Notes under the pieces: model-generated
What the model saw: the letters and a program-made list of their open reading frames with translations, nothing else
Told to the model about the DNA's origin: nothing
The model's database searches: none
Source of the DNA: Nitratireductor sp.
GTDB lineage: Bacteria; Pseudomonadota; Alphaproteobacteria; Rhizobiales; Rhizobiaceae
DNA: 64,000 nt
Reading direction: 5' to 3'
Assembly (NCBI RefSeq): GCF_017794765.1
Contig: NZ_CP051236.1
Coordinates: 2,501 to 66,500 of the forward strand
Position numbers and translations under genes: made by a program
Shown here: positions 18,320 to 27,316 of the stretch, piece by piece
How the letters are laid out: each line of letters starts with the position of its first letter
How positions within the stretch are numbered: position 1 is the first letter of the stretch

Positions 18320-19099
18320 TCAGGACCCCGGTTGGCGGTAATGATACGAATAGATGTCCCGGAAACCGAGCGCGCGATAGAGATGCAATGCCACGTCATT
18401 TGCGGCTTCCACCTGCAGCCAGGCGCGTTCAGCCCCATGCGATTGGGCCCATTTGAGTGCTGAAAGCAGGACACGGCGTCCGTAACCCTTCCCGCGCCAG
18501 GAAGGTCTGGTCGCGATCTCGAATAGACCGGCCAAATCGCTGTCATGCACGCAAATCGCGGTGGCCACGGGCTCTTCACCTTTCTCCAGAACGAAAAGCC
18601 CCGTTTCAGGCCGAATCGCACCGATGACCCGGGAAAGGCCGGCACGATGAAGCTCCTCATAACCGTGAACCTTGAGTGTGGCGTTGACGAAACGCCGCCG
18701 GTCCTTGAGCGGAATCTGATCCATTGCTTCTGACAGATCGGCCTCTCGCAGGTCGAGCGCCATCACCAGCGAATGCCCCAGGATCTTCCAGCCCTGTTGA
18801 TCGAGATAGCTGGAAATCTCCGGTGCTGCGAGTGGAGATAGCCGAAAGGTCACCGGCCGCCCGTAGGCACCGAACTGTTCCCTTGCCCGTTCGATCCGTG
18901 TTTCGATATTCCGGTAATCCCCCGGATCGAGCGGGTTGATGGAGTTCAGACGCTTCGCCGGATGGCCTGCCGTCAACCGCAGAACCCAGGTCCCGTCATA
19001 GGCTACGGTCTCTGCGGGCCATGCACGCAAACCTGCCGCTTCAAAGCGGCGAATGATCGCGAAATCCTTTTTGACGTCCTGCCTCACCTGGCCTGGCAC
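18320..19099 (-). CDS. GNAT family N-acetyltransferase
   Basis: 259-aa protein with the GNAT acetyl-CoA motif in its C-terminal half (TRPSWRGKGYGRRVLLSALK, near 195-215) and the C-terminal VEAANDVALHLYRALGF. The N-terminal half is a second, degenerate GNAT-like domain. It starts with GTG three bases after the argJ stop, with GGAG in the end of argJ, so it is translationally linked to argJ. The substrate is unknown. Confidence 0.88.
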   Translation of the reverse strand: MPGQVRQDVKKDFAIIRRFEAAGLRAWPAETVAYDGTWVLRLTAGHPAKRLNSINPLDPGDYRNIETRIERAREQFGAYGRPVTFRLSPLAAPEISSYLDQQGWKILGHSLVMALDLREADLSEAMDQIPLKDRRRFVNATLKVHGYEELHRAGLSRVIGAIRPETGLFVLEKGEEPVATAICVHDSDLAGLFEIATRPSWRGKGYGRRVLLSALKWAQSHGAERAWLQVEAANDVALHLYRALGFRDIYSYHYRQPGS

Positions 19100-19102
19100 A
19101 CC

Positions 19103-20344
19103 CTAGCTCCGATAGTCGCCATTGATGGCGACGTATTCCTTGGTCAGGTCGCAAGTCCATACTGTGGCCCTGCCCCGCCCGATGCCGAGATCCACGCGCA
19201 GCGCGATCTCATCCTTTTTCATATAGGCAGAGGTGGCCTCTTCGGAATAGTCAGGGTCGCGTTCGCCCTCATGAGCCACACGAATATCACCGAACCAGAT
19301 CGACAAAAGGTCGCGCTCGGCCGGTTCCCCCGCCTTTCCGACCGCCATGACAACCCGTCCCCAATTCGCATCCTCACCAGCCACAGCCGTTTTCACCAGA
19401 GGAGAATTGGCGATGGACAGAGCGATCTTCTTTGCCGAACGAGACGATTTCGCCCCGCTAACCGTGATCTCAAGTTGCTTGCGCGCGCCCTCGCCGTCTC
19501 GCACCACCTGGAGGGCAAGGTTCTTCAGGATGCGGTTCAGTCCCCGACGAAACCCGGCAAGCCTCGGATCCTTTGCATCGGTGATCACCGGTGCACCACG
19601 CCTGGCCGCAGCCCCGGTTGCAAACATCATCAACGTATCGCTGGTGGAGGTGTCGCTGTCGACCGTAACGGCATTGAAGGTCTTGCCTGTGCCCTTTGAG
19701 AGAAGGGCCTGCAGCACCGGCGCTGCAATCGGAGCATCGGTGGCCACGAAAGAAAGCATGGTCGCCATATCCGGCGCGATCATACCAGCACCCTTGGCGA
19801 TACCGTTGATGACCACATCCACCTCGCCCATCCGAACAGTAGCGGTGGCGACTTTTGGATAGGTGTCCGTGGTCATGATGGCCTTGGCCGCCGTCAGCCA
19901 GCCCTCGGGCTTCGCATCGGCCACCATCCCGTTCAGGAATCCGGTAATGCGCTCCGCAGGAAGCGGCTCTCCGATTACGCCGGTGGACGCCATGAACACT
20001 GTGTCTTTTCCCGCACCCACCGCGTTGGCAGCAGCCTCGCCGACGGAAGCCGTCGTGGCACGACCCTTTTTCCCGGTAAAAGCATTGGCGTTGCCCGAAT
20101 TTACCACAAGGATGCGCGCGGCTCCGCCGGCCAGGTTCTCACGGCAGAACTCAACGGGAGCAGACGGGCATTTGGAGCGGGTGAAAACACCGGCAACCGT
20201 TGTACCCTCGTCGAAGAGCATCGTCAGGAGGTCCGTTCGCCCCTTGTATTTCACACCCGCTTCAGCGGTCGCGATACGCACGCCTTCCACGATCGGCATG
20301 GACGGATAGTTCTTCGGAGCAAGGGGGGAAACTGCAGCGGACAT
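19103..20344 (-). CDS. argJ: Bifunctional ornithine acetyltransferase / N-acetylglutamate synthase
   Basis: Enzyme of the cyclic arginine pathway: transfers acetyl from N-acetylornithine to glutamate. 413 aa; it self-cleaves before the Thr in [14 protein letters not shown], yielding alpha and beta chains. TTDTYPK and the end VAINGDYRS are family features. With argH elsewhere in the window it covers two arginine steps. It is the first gene of a three-gene string with GNAT and mutT. Confidence 0.97.
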   Translation of the reverse strand: MSAAVSPLAPKNYPSMPIVEGVRIATAEAGVKYKGRTDLLTMLFDEGTTVAGVFTRSKCPSAPVEFCRENLAGGAARILVVNSGNANAFTGKKGRATTASVGEAAANAVGAGKDTVFMASTGVIGEPLPAERITGFLNGMVADAKPEGWLTAAKAIMTTDTYPKVATATVRMGEVDVVINGIAKGAGMIAPDMATMLSFVATDAPIAAPVLQALLSKGTGKTFNAVTVDSDTSTSDTLMMFATGAAARRGAPVITDAKDPRLAGFRRGLNRILKNLALQVVRDGEGARKQLEITVSGAKSSRSAKKIALSIANSPLVKTAVAGEDANWGRVVMAVGKAGEPAERDLLSIWFGDIRVAHEGERDPDYSEEATSAYMKKDEIALRVDLGIGRGRATVWTCDLTKEYVAINGDYRS

Positions 20345-20461
20345 GGGCCAGACTTACCGAAATTAAGATTTATGGTGCATGCCGGTCTGCCCGAGTTTTT
20401 TTTCCGACGCAAGCCGAATCCGGAGCCCGGGTCAGTGCGGCAGAGCCCCCAGAACCGGAGA

Positions 20462-20498
20462 AACAAAAAAGCGGCAGACGTCAGGCGCCCACCGCTTT
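20462..20498 (-). terminator. Rho-independent terminator after the parvulin gene
   Basis: On the minus strand AAAGCGG (20498-20492) pairs with CCGCTTT (20474-20468), followed by a run of T (20467 downward, interrupted by one G). It lies 23 bases after the peptidylprolyl isomerase stop and separates it from argJ. Confidence 0.8.
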
Positions 20499-20520
20499 CA
20501 GATTGCACCACTGGCAGCCC

Positions 20521-21432
20521 TTATTCGGATTTCGCCGGCTCGGCGGCGTCGCCGTTCCCGGAAGCAGCACCCTCGCGCTGCTTCTCGATACCGTCGATGA
20601 ATTCCTTGAGCGCCGGATCCTTGACATCGATCTCGGCGGAATCACGAACGGCCGAAACTGCCTCGACATATTTCTCACGCACCAGCAGGGACCGCACCCG
20701 ATCCTTCACGGCATCGAATGCCGGCGGTTGCTTGGCCCGCTTGTCTTCGACCTTGATGACATGGAAGCCAAATTGCGTCTCGACCGGTTCCTTGGAATGT
20801 TCACCCGGATTGAGCGCAAAGGCGGCCTTCTCGAACTCGGGCACCATCTGGCCGGAGGTGAAATAGCCCAGATCCCCGCCATTCGCAGCGGCACCATCGG
20901 TAGACTTTTCCTTCGCGATCTCTTCGAAATTGCCGCCCTCTTCGAGCTGCTTGATGATTGCCTCGGCTTCTTCCTTGGTCTTCACGAGAATGTGACGGGC
21001 CCGCACCTCGTTGACCGCAGGCGCCTCGGCGATCTGCTTGTCATAGCTGGCGCGCACCTGTTCCTCGGTGACTGAGCCATCCACCATGTTTTCGATAAAC
21101 GCCGCATGGAGCGCCTGCTGACGGAGAAACTCGAGACGCTTGGCGAAATCCTCACCCTCAGCGAGACCTTTTTCTTCAGCCTGTGAGGCAAGAAGCCTGA
21201 TCTCGATCAATGCCGAAAGCAGTGCTGCACGACGTTGCGGTTCAGGCAGATTTCCGAACTGCGCGCCATACTCTTCACCAGCGACGGCCAAATCGCCCTC
21301 CGTGATCTCCATGCCGTTGACTGTGGCGACGACATCGGCTTCGGCAGCATGGACGGGCATGAAGCCCACAGCGGCCAGCGTCAGACCGGCCCCAACCTGA
21401 ACGGCCAGGAAACGGCGAAACGATTTCAGCAT
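20521..21432 (-). CDS. Parvulin-type peptidylprolyl isomerase (PpiC/SurA-like)
   Basis: 303-aa periplasmic folding factor. N-terminal signal peptide (MLKSFRRFLAVQVGAGLTLA, cleavage near AEA), a SurA_N-like helical region (about 30-130), and a parvulin rotamase domain (about 135-230) with RARHILVKTKEEAEAIIKQL and GDLGYFTSGQMVPEFEKAAF. The tail is acidic/Ala-rich. It is divergent from secA across 243 bases, so export and periplasmic folding genes face each other. Likely clients are outer-membrane proteins. Confidence 0.93.
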   Translation of the reverse strand: MLKSFRRFLAVQVGAGLTLAAVGFMPVHAAEADVVATVNGMEITEGDLAVAGEEYGAQFGNLPEPQRRAALLSALIEIRLLASQAEEKGLAEGEDFAKRLEFLRQQALHAAFIENMVDGSVTEEQVRASYDKQIAEAPAVNEVRARHILVKTKEEAEAIIKQLEEGGNFEEIAKEKSTDGAAANGGDLGYFTSGQMVPEFEKAAFALNPGEHSKEPVETQFGFHVIKVEDKRAKQPPAFDAVKDRVRSLLVREKYVEAVSAVRDSAEIDVKDPALKEFIDGIEKQREGAASGNGDAAEPAKSE

Positions 21433-21594
21433 GAAACTCTCCGTTCGTGATTCAGAATTTGCCCAAACCGCCTAGGAATATGGCGGAATTTTGCGCAAGA
21501 GCGCATGTTTAACACGGCGTTGACATCACTCTTGGCCCCTCTTATCTGTCCTGATGTCCTGCGTCCAGAACCGTTTTCCGGGCGCTGATCGTAA

Positions 21595-21600
21595 TATAAT
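21595..21600 (+). promoter_or_regulatory. Candidate -10 element of the secA promoter
   Basis: A perfect TATAAT at 21595-21600 in an AT-richer patch, 75 bases before the secA ATG. No good -35 hexamer is seen 16-18 bases upstream. Predicted transcription would start near 21607, just before the leader hairpin. Confidence 0.45.
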
Positions 21601-21610
21601 TGCTCTCGCT

Positions 21611-21648
21611 CGGCACGATCGGGGTTGATCCCCGCTTCACCTGTGCCG
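21611..21648 (+). promoter_or_regulatory. Structured 5' leader of secA
   Basis: Nested complementarity: outer CGGCAC/GTGCCG (21611-21616 with 21643-21648) and inner CGGGG/CCCCG (21620-21624 with 21630-21634, loop TTGAT). The element lies 27 bases before the secA start and immediately after the predicted transcription start. Confidence 0.5.
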
Positions 21649-21675
21649 TCTGTCAGGAAGTGAAAGGACCACTGG

Positions 21676-24405
21676 ATGGTCAGTCTCGGCGGTCTCGCCC
21701 GCAAGGTTTTCGGCTCCTCCAACGATCGTCGTGTCAAGGGTTTCCGCCCACGCGTCGCCGCGATCAACGCGCTCGAAGACGAAATGAAGGCGCTGTCCGA
21801 CGAGGCATTGCGCGGGAAAACGGAGGAGTTCCGCGAGGAACTTGCCGCAGGCAAATCGCTGGACGATATTCTTGTTCCCGCGTTTGCCGTGGCGCGAGAA
21901 GCCTCGCGCCGCGCGCTGGGGATGCGACCCTTCGACGTTCAGCTCATTGGTGGCATGGTGCTTCATGACGGCTGTATCGCCGAGATGAAAACGGGTGAAG
22001 GCAAGACACTCGTCGCCACACTTCCGGTCTATCTCAACGCCCTTTCGGGCAAAGGCGTGCACGTCGTCACGGTAAACGATTATCTGGCCAAACGTGACTC
22101 CGAATGGATGGCGCGGCTCTATGGTTTTCTTGGCCTGACGACGGGCGTCATCGTGCACGGCATGTCGGATGAGGAGCGCCGCGCAGCCTATGCCTGCGAT
22201 GTTACCTACGGCACCAACAACGAGCTTGGCTTCGACTATCTGCGCGACAACATGAAGTATGAACGCGACCAGATGGTACAGCGCGGGCATTCCTTCGCAA
22301 TCGTCGACGAGGTCGATTCAATCCTTATCGACGAGGCCCGAACCCCGCTCATCATTTCCGGCCCACTGGATGACCGCTCGGAACTCTACAACAGGATCGA
22401 CACCTTCATTCCGCACCTGGTGGAAGAGGATTTTGAAGTCGACGAGAAGCAGCGCACCGCGACCTTCACGGAAGAAGGCACGGAAAAAATGGAGAACATG
22501 CTGCGCGAAGCTGGCTTGTTCAAAGGTGATTCACTCTACGACATTGAGAATGTCGCCATTGTTCATCATCTCAACAATGCCTTGAAAGCGCACAAGCTTT
22601 TCCAACGCGACAAGGACTATATCGTCCGCGATGGCGAAATCGTCATCATCGACGAATTTACCGGGCGCATGATGCCAGGACGCCGCTTCTCTGAAGGACT
22701 CCATCAATCTCTCGAAGCCAAAGAGAAAGTGGCGATCCAGCCGGAAAACCAGACGCTCGCTTCCATCACCTTCCAGAACTACTTCCGCATGTACGACAAG
22801 CTGGCCGGCATGACCGGCACTGCATCGACCGAAGCGGAAGAATTCGGCAACATCTATGGTCTCGAGGTAATCGAGATTCCCACCAACCTGCCGATCCAGC
22901 GCCTTGATGAAGATGACGAGGTTTACCGGACCGTCGAAGAAAAATTCAAGGCGATTGTCCGGGAAATCAAGGAAGCCAGCGCCAAAGGACAGCCGATCCT
23001 CGTCGGCACGACCTCGATTGAAAAATCCGAATTCCTTGCAGAACGTCTTCGTCAGGAAGGCATCAAGGATTTCGAGGTTCTGAACGCCCGCCACCATGAG
23101 CGCGAGGCCTTCATTGTTGCACAGGCAGGCAAGCCCGGCGCCATCACCATCGCCACGAACATGGCCGGTCGCGGCACCGACATTCAGCTCGGCGGCAATC
23201 CGGAAATGCGGATTGCAGAAGAGCTGGGCGACATGGAACCCGGCCCCGAACGCGACGCAAAAGAAAAGGCCATCCGTGAGGATGTGAAAAGGCTTAAAGA
23301 GCAGGCGCTGGCCGCAGGCGGCCTCTATGTTCTGGCGACCGAACGCCACGAAAGCCGGCGAATCGACAACCAGCTGCGCGGGCGTTCAGGACGCCAGGGC
23401 GATCCCGGCCGCTCGAAATTCTTCCTGTCGCTTCAGGACGATCTGATGCGCATCTTCGGCTCCGACCGGATGGACGGAATGCTGCAGAAGCTCGGCCTCA
23501 AGGAAGACGAGGCCATCGTCCACCCCTGGATCAACAAGGCGCTTGAAAAAGCGCAGAAGAAGGTCGAGGCGCGCAACTTCGACATCCGCAAGAATCTGCT
23601 CAAATTCGACGATGTGATGAACGACCAGCGCAAGGTTGTGTTCGAGCAGCGTCTTGAACTCATGGACGGCGAAAATCTCTCCGAGACAGTTGCCGAAATG
23701 CGCCAGGACACGATCGACGATCTGGTCGCACGGCACATACCCGAGAAGGCCTATGCCGAGCAGTGGGAAACGAAGGAACTGCGTGAAGCGGTGAAAGCTT
23801 CGCTCAATCTTGATCTCCCCATCGATGAGTGGGCGCAAGAGGAAGGCATTGCCGAAGACGATATCCGCGAGCGGATCAGCGAAGCGACAGAGGCTGCGGC
23901 CAGGGACCGAGCCGAGCGTTTCGGCCCCGACATCATGACCTATGTGGAGAAATCGATTCTTCTGCAGACGCTCGACAGCCTGTGGCGCGAGCATCTCGTC
24001 AATCTCGATCATCTGCGTTCAGTCATCGGCTTCCGCGGCTATGCTCAGCGCGATCCACTCAACGAGTATAAGTCCGAGGCGTTCGAGCTCTTCCAGGCTA
24101 TGCTCAGCAATCTGCGTCAGGTAGTCACCTCGCAACTCATGCGTGTAGAGTTGGTTCGGGAAGCTGCCGAGGCACCGCCACCGGAAACACCGGATATGCA
24201 GGCTCACCACATCGACGGCTCGACCGGAGAGGACGAGTTTGCCGATGGCGAGACGATGGCGCTGGCGCGTAGCGAAAGCAGCGTCGTTCCTGCAGAGGAA
24301 CGCGATCCGAACGATCCCACGACCTGGGGCAAGGTGGGACGCAACGAACCGTGCCCGTGCGGCTCCGGCAAGAAATACAAGCATTGCCACGGCGCCTTCG
24401 CCTGA
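21676..24405 (+). CDS. secA: Preprotein translocase ATPase SecA
   Basis: Motor ATPase that pushes unfolded preproteins through SecYEG. 909 aa. Walker A is in [20 protein letters not shown] near 105, the DEAD-like box [15 protein letters not shown] near 210, and [13 protein letters not shown] near 495. The C-terminus carries the zinc motif [14 protein letters not shown], which binds SecB and phospholipid. The upstream leader is structured and a strong terminator follows. Confidence 0.98.
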   Translation: MVSLGGLARKVFGSSNDRRVKGFRPRVAAINALEDEMKALSDEALRGKTEEFREELAAGKSLDDILVPAFAVAREASRRALGMRPFDVQLIGGMVLHDGCIAEMKTGEGKTLVATLPVYLNALSGKGVHVVTVNDYLAKRDSEWMARLYGFLGLTTGVIVHGMSDEERRAAYACDVTYGTNNELGFDYLRDNMKYERDQMVQRGHSFAIVDEVDSILIDEARTPLIISGPLDDRSELYNRIDTFIPHLVEEDFEVDEKQRTATFTEEGTEKMENMLREAGLFKGDSLYDIENVAIVHHLNNALKAHKLFQRDKDYIVRDGEIVIIDEFTGRMMPGRRFSEGLHQSLEAKEKVAIQPENQTLASITFQNYFRMYDKLAGMTGTASTEAEEFGNIYGLEVIEIPTNLPIQRLDEDDEVYRTVEEKFKAIVREIKEASAKGQPILVGTTSIEKSEFLAERLRQEGIKDFEVLNARHHEREAFIVAQAGKPGAITIATNMAGRGTDIQLGGNPEMRIAEELGDMEPGPERDAKEKAIREDVKRLKEQALAAGGLYVLATERHESRRIDNQLRGRSGRQGDPGRSKFFLSLQDDLMRIFGSDRMDGMLQKLGLKEDEAIVHPWINKALEKAQKKVEARNFDIRKNLLKFDDVMNDQRKVVFEQRLELMDGENLSETVAEMRQDTIDDLVARHIPEKAYAEQWETKELREAVKASLNLDLPIDEWAQEEGIAEDDIRERISEATEAAARDRAERFGPDIMTYVEKSILLQTLDSLWREHLVNLDHLRSVIGFRGYAQRDPLNEYKSEAFELFQAMLSNLRQVVTSQLMRVELVREAAEAPPPETPDMQAHHIDGSTGEDEFADGETMALARSESSVVPAEERDPNDPTTWGKVGRNEPCPCGSGKKYKHCHGAFA

Positions 24406-24430
24406 GGCACTCACTCAGACATACAGATAA

Positions 24431-24454
24431 GCCGGGTTAGCCCGGCTTTTTTGT
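24431..24454 (+). terminator. Rho-independent terminator of secA
   Basis: Perfect 8-bp stem AAGCCGGG/CCCGGCTT (24431-24438, 24443-24450) with loop TTAG and a continuing T-run to 24454, 26 bases after the secA stop. Confidence 0.92.
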
Positions 24455-24551
24455 TGTCCCATCGCCACCGGGGCCACCCCTGCCCCCCGCCTTTCATTAT
24501 TCTTAAGCAGTTTGCGTTAAAGCGGGCAGAAGGTCTCTTGAGAGGAGTGGG

Positions 24552-25967
24552 GTGGTGCGCTTTTCAGCCACGGGAACGGGTGATCGCTTGCTGCCGGCGC
24601 AGCTTGCAGAGCGCGTGCGCCCCTGGCTTTCAAAGGTCGATAGCCTGATCAGCGCCCGCGATGCACGTGGCGAAGCCGGCCGCAATGCTCTGATCGCCTT
24701 TGCCATCCGCATCATCAACGCCGTGATCGCCTTCTTCAGTCAGGTGCTCCTCGCACGCTGGATGGGGAGTTTTGAATACGGAATCTATGTGCTCGTCTGG
24801 GTGACAATGATCATCCTCGGCAACATTTCCTGCCTCGGATTCCACACGGCGATCATCCGCTTCATTCCTGAATACCGCACGAAGAGCGCGTTCGCGGAAT
24901 TGCGTGGCGTCAACATTGCCGGCCGGCTTTTCGTGCTGGCTACATCCACGGTCTTCATGCTCGCGGGCCTCTTGGGGCTGTATTTTCTCACTCCGGTCAT
25001 CGAGTCCTACTACATCGTGCCATTCTACCTCGGCCTGATCTGCCTGCCGATGCTGGCGCTCAGTGACCTGCTGCAGGGTGTTTCTCGAGCCAATGCATGG
25101 GTGATCTGGGCTCTGCTTCCGGCCTATTTCATCCGCCCGGTGCTCATCCTGCTCTTCATGGCCGTGGCCGTGCTGAGCGGCTATGCACCCGACGCGAAAA
25201 CCGCGATCGTCACAGCCATCATAGCCACTTACGTGACGACGCTTCTACAGTTTGCGAGCATCACCACCCGCGTGGACCGGAACATGCCTTCCGGCAGGCC
25301 CCGCTTCGAAATGAAACACTGGGTCAGCGTATCGCTGCCCATCTTTCTTGTCGAAAGCTTCTACTTTCTGCTCACCAATGCGGACGTTCTGATGGTGGGA
25401 CGCTATATGGCCCCCACGGACGTGGCCGTCTATTTTGCCACCGTCAAGACGCTGGCACTGGTGCACTTCGTCTATTTTGCGGTTAAGGCAAGCGTTGCTC
25501 AGCGCTACTCCGCCTACATGCATGGCGGAGACCGGTCCGGACTGGCGAGCTTTGCTGCGGAAACCGTGACCTGGACCTTCTGGCCGTCCCTCGCCATGGG
25601 CGTCATCGTACTGATTATCGGCAAGCCGATGCTGATGCTGTTCGGCAGTGGTTTCACCGCCGGATATCCTCTGCTGTTCCTGCTCGTCTCGTGTGTCGTC
25701 GCCCGGGCCGCCGTCGGCCCCGCGGAAAGCCTGCTTACAATGAGCGGGTTCCAGAAAATCTGCGCCGGGATTTATGCCATCACACTCGGCATCAACATCG
25801 GTCTCAACATGATCCTGATACCACTCTACGGGCTTTGGGGAGCAGCGATCGCGACAGGTATTGCCATTCTGTTCGAAGCAGCCTCGCTATCATTCACCGC
25901 ATGGCAGAAGCTTGGCATCCGCATGCTGGTCTTTCTTCCCCGCTTTCGAAAGGAGGCCAATCCGTGA
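24552..25967 (+). CDS. Polysaccharide/lipopolysaccharide flippase (Wzx/MATE-like)
   Basis: 471-aa integral membrane protein with about 12-14 hydrophobic segments, matching the polysaccharide biosynthesis protein/MATE-type flippases that move lipid-linked sugar units across the inner membrane. A cytoplasmic N-terminus of about 45 residues precedes the first helix (ALIAFAIRIINAVIAFFSQV). The GTG at 24552 has GAGAGGAG upstream. It is coupled to the next gene by a 4-base overlap. No glycosyltransferase or polymerase lies nearby, so the transported glycan is unknown. Confidence 0.87.
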   Translation: MVRFSATGTGDRLLPAQLAERVRPWLSKVDSLISARDARGEAGRNALIAFAIRIINAVIAFFSQVLLARWMGSFEYGIYVLVWVTMIILGNISCLGFHTAIIRFIPEYRTKSAFAELRGVNIAGRLFVLATSTVFMLAGLLGLYFLTPVIESYYIVPFYLGLICLPMLALSDLLQGVSRANAWVIWALLPAYFIRPVLILLFMAVAVLSGYAPDAKTAIVTAIIATYVTTLLQFASITTRVDRNMPSGRPRFEMKHWVSVSLPIFLVESFYFLLTNADVLMVGRYMAPTDVAVYFATVKTLALVHFVYFAVKASVAQRYSAYMHGGDRSGLASFAAETVTWTFWPSLAMGVIVLIIGKPMLMLFGSGFTAGYPLLFLLVSCVVARAAVGPAESLLTMSGFQKICAGIYAITLGINIGLNMILIPLYGLWGAAIATGIAILFEAASLSFTAWQKLGIRMLVFLPRFRKEANP

Positions 25968-27229
25968 GCATCCCCCCTCTCCTTGAAGAGACGAGCGGCG
26001 GCGCGGGAGGGTCCGACAGCGATCAGGCCCGTGATGCCACGTTCGAACCCGATACCGAGCGCCTCGCTTCGGTGGCGACGGACGACCAGAAGCGCAAGCT
26101 CGCGGTTTATCCGGCTTCAGCCGGTTTCGAGCTGGTTGATGAGCTGGATTACCTGGCAGCCCGCTCCATCGAAACGAACATATTCTTCAACCCACGCTTT
26201 CTGGCACCGGCCATGCCCCGGCTGGAAGATCGGGAAGTTCGGCTGGCGGTGATCCGCGACGGAACGGAGGACCGAAGCCGCCTGCGCCTTCTTGTTCCTT
26301 TTACCGTTGAGCGCCCGCTGCTGCCCTTCAGCGTTCCGGTGCTGCGCACCTGGGCAAATCCGTTCGGCCCGCTCGGCACCCCTCTGGTCGACTATGACGA
26401 CCCTGCCGGAGTGATCGAGGATTTCTTCGCCATGTTGGCCCGGCCACATCTCGATCTGCCCAAGGTTTTTGTCCTGCCGGATGTCGGCCTGGACGGTGCA
26501 TTTGCTGCCATCCTGCGTACGGTGGTGGACGCGCGCAACCTGCCGTTCCAGATCACCAATCGGGTTGAGCGACCGACTCTCGAGAGCGCTCTGGATGGGG
26601 ATACATATCTGCGAGATTCCCTGCGCTCACATCACTACCGTGAGTTCCGGCGCCTAAGAAGACGCCTGGGAGAACTGGGCAACCTCGAATATCGCATCGC
26701 CCGCCACCCCGATGAGGTAAGGCACGGCATCGAAGCCTTCCTCACCCTGGAAGCTTCCGGCTGGAAGGGCCGGGAGCGCACCGCCATGGCGATCGACCGT
26801 TACCGTGCGGCCTTTGCGCGGGAGGCGGTTCATCGGCTTTGCGAACGCGACATGTGCCGCATCCATATGCTCACACTCGACGATGTGGTCATCGCCTGTC
26901 TGATCGTCTTCATAGAAAACGGCACGGCCTACACGTGGAAAACGGCCTATGATGAAAGCTTCGCCACCTACTCGCCAGGCACACTTCTCATGATTGAGGT
27001 TACAAAAACGCACCTTGACGATCCCAACATCGTGATGACGGACTCCTGCGCGGTGCCCGATCACCCGGTCATGAGCCGCCTGTGGAGCGAGCGTCGTCCC
27101 CTGGGAACGATGGTCGTCGGGCTTACACCGGATGCAGACCGCCATGTGCGCAAGGCAGCCGCCCAGCTTGGTCTCGCACGCCGTGTACGCAATCGCCTGC
27201 GGATCGTGCGCAATCGTCTGCGCGGCTGA
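25964..27229 (+). CDS. GNAT-fold acyltransferase (CelD/BcsL-type)
   Basis: 421-aa protein of the group with a C-terminal Acetyltransf_6 (FemAB-like GNAT) domain, often annotated as cellulose biosynthesis CelD. Recognisable parts are FFNPRFLAPAMPRLEDREVR near 75, SHHYREFRRLRRRLGELG near 225 and ALLMIE-type motif SPGTLLMIEVTK near 340. The GTG start overlaps the flippase stop (GTGA) with AGGAGG eight bases upstream, a textbook coupling signal. Likely role is acylation of the glycan or lipid handled by the flippase, which is inference. Confidence 0.82.
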   Translation: MSIPPLLEETSGGAGGSDSDQARDATFEPDTERLASVATDDQKRKLAVYPASAGFELVDELDYLAARSIETNIFFNPRFLAPAMPRLEDREVRLAVIRDGTEDRSRLRLLVPFTVERPLLPFSVPVLRTWANPFGPLGTPLVDYDDPAGVIEDFFAMLARPHLDLPKVFVLPDVGLDGAFAAILRTVVDARNLPFQITNRVERPTLESALDGDTYLRDSLRSHHYREFRRLRRRLGELGNLEYRIARHPDEVRHGIEAFLTLEASGWKGRERTAMAIDRYRAAFAREAVHRLCERDMCRIHMLTLDDVVIACLIVFIENGTAYTWKTAYDESFATYSPGTLLMIEVTKTHLDDPNIVMTDSCAVPDHPVMSRLWSERRPLGTMVVGLTPDADRHVRKAAAQLGLARRVRNRLRIVRNRLRG

Positions 27230-27316
27230 ACAGACAGGCGGGAACCATCCTTCCGCGACGCCCGTTCGCCTCCCAGAGGTAAGCCTGTTATATTGCCGCA
27301 ACACTGGAGGCCGGTC

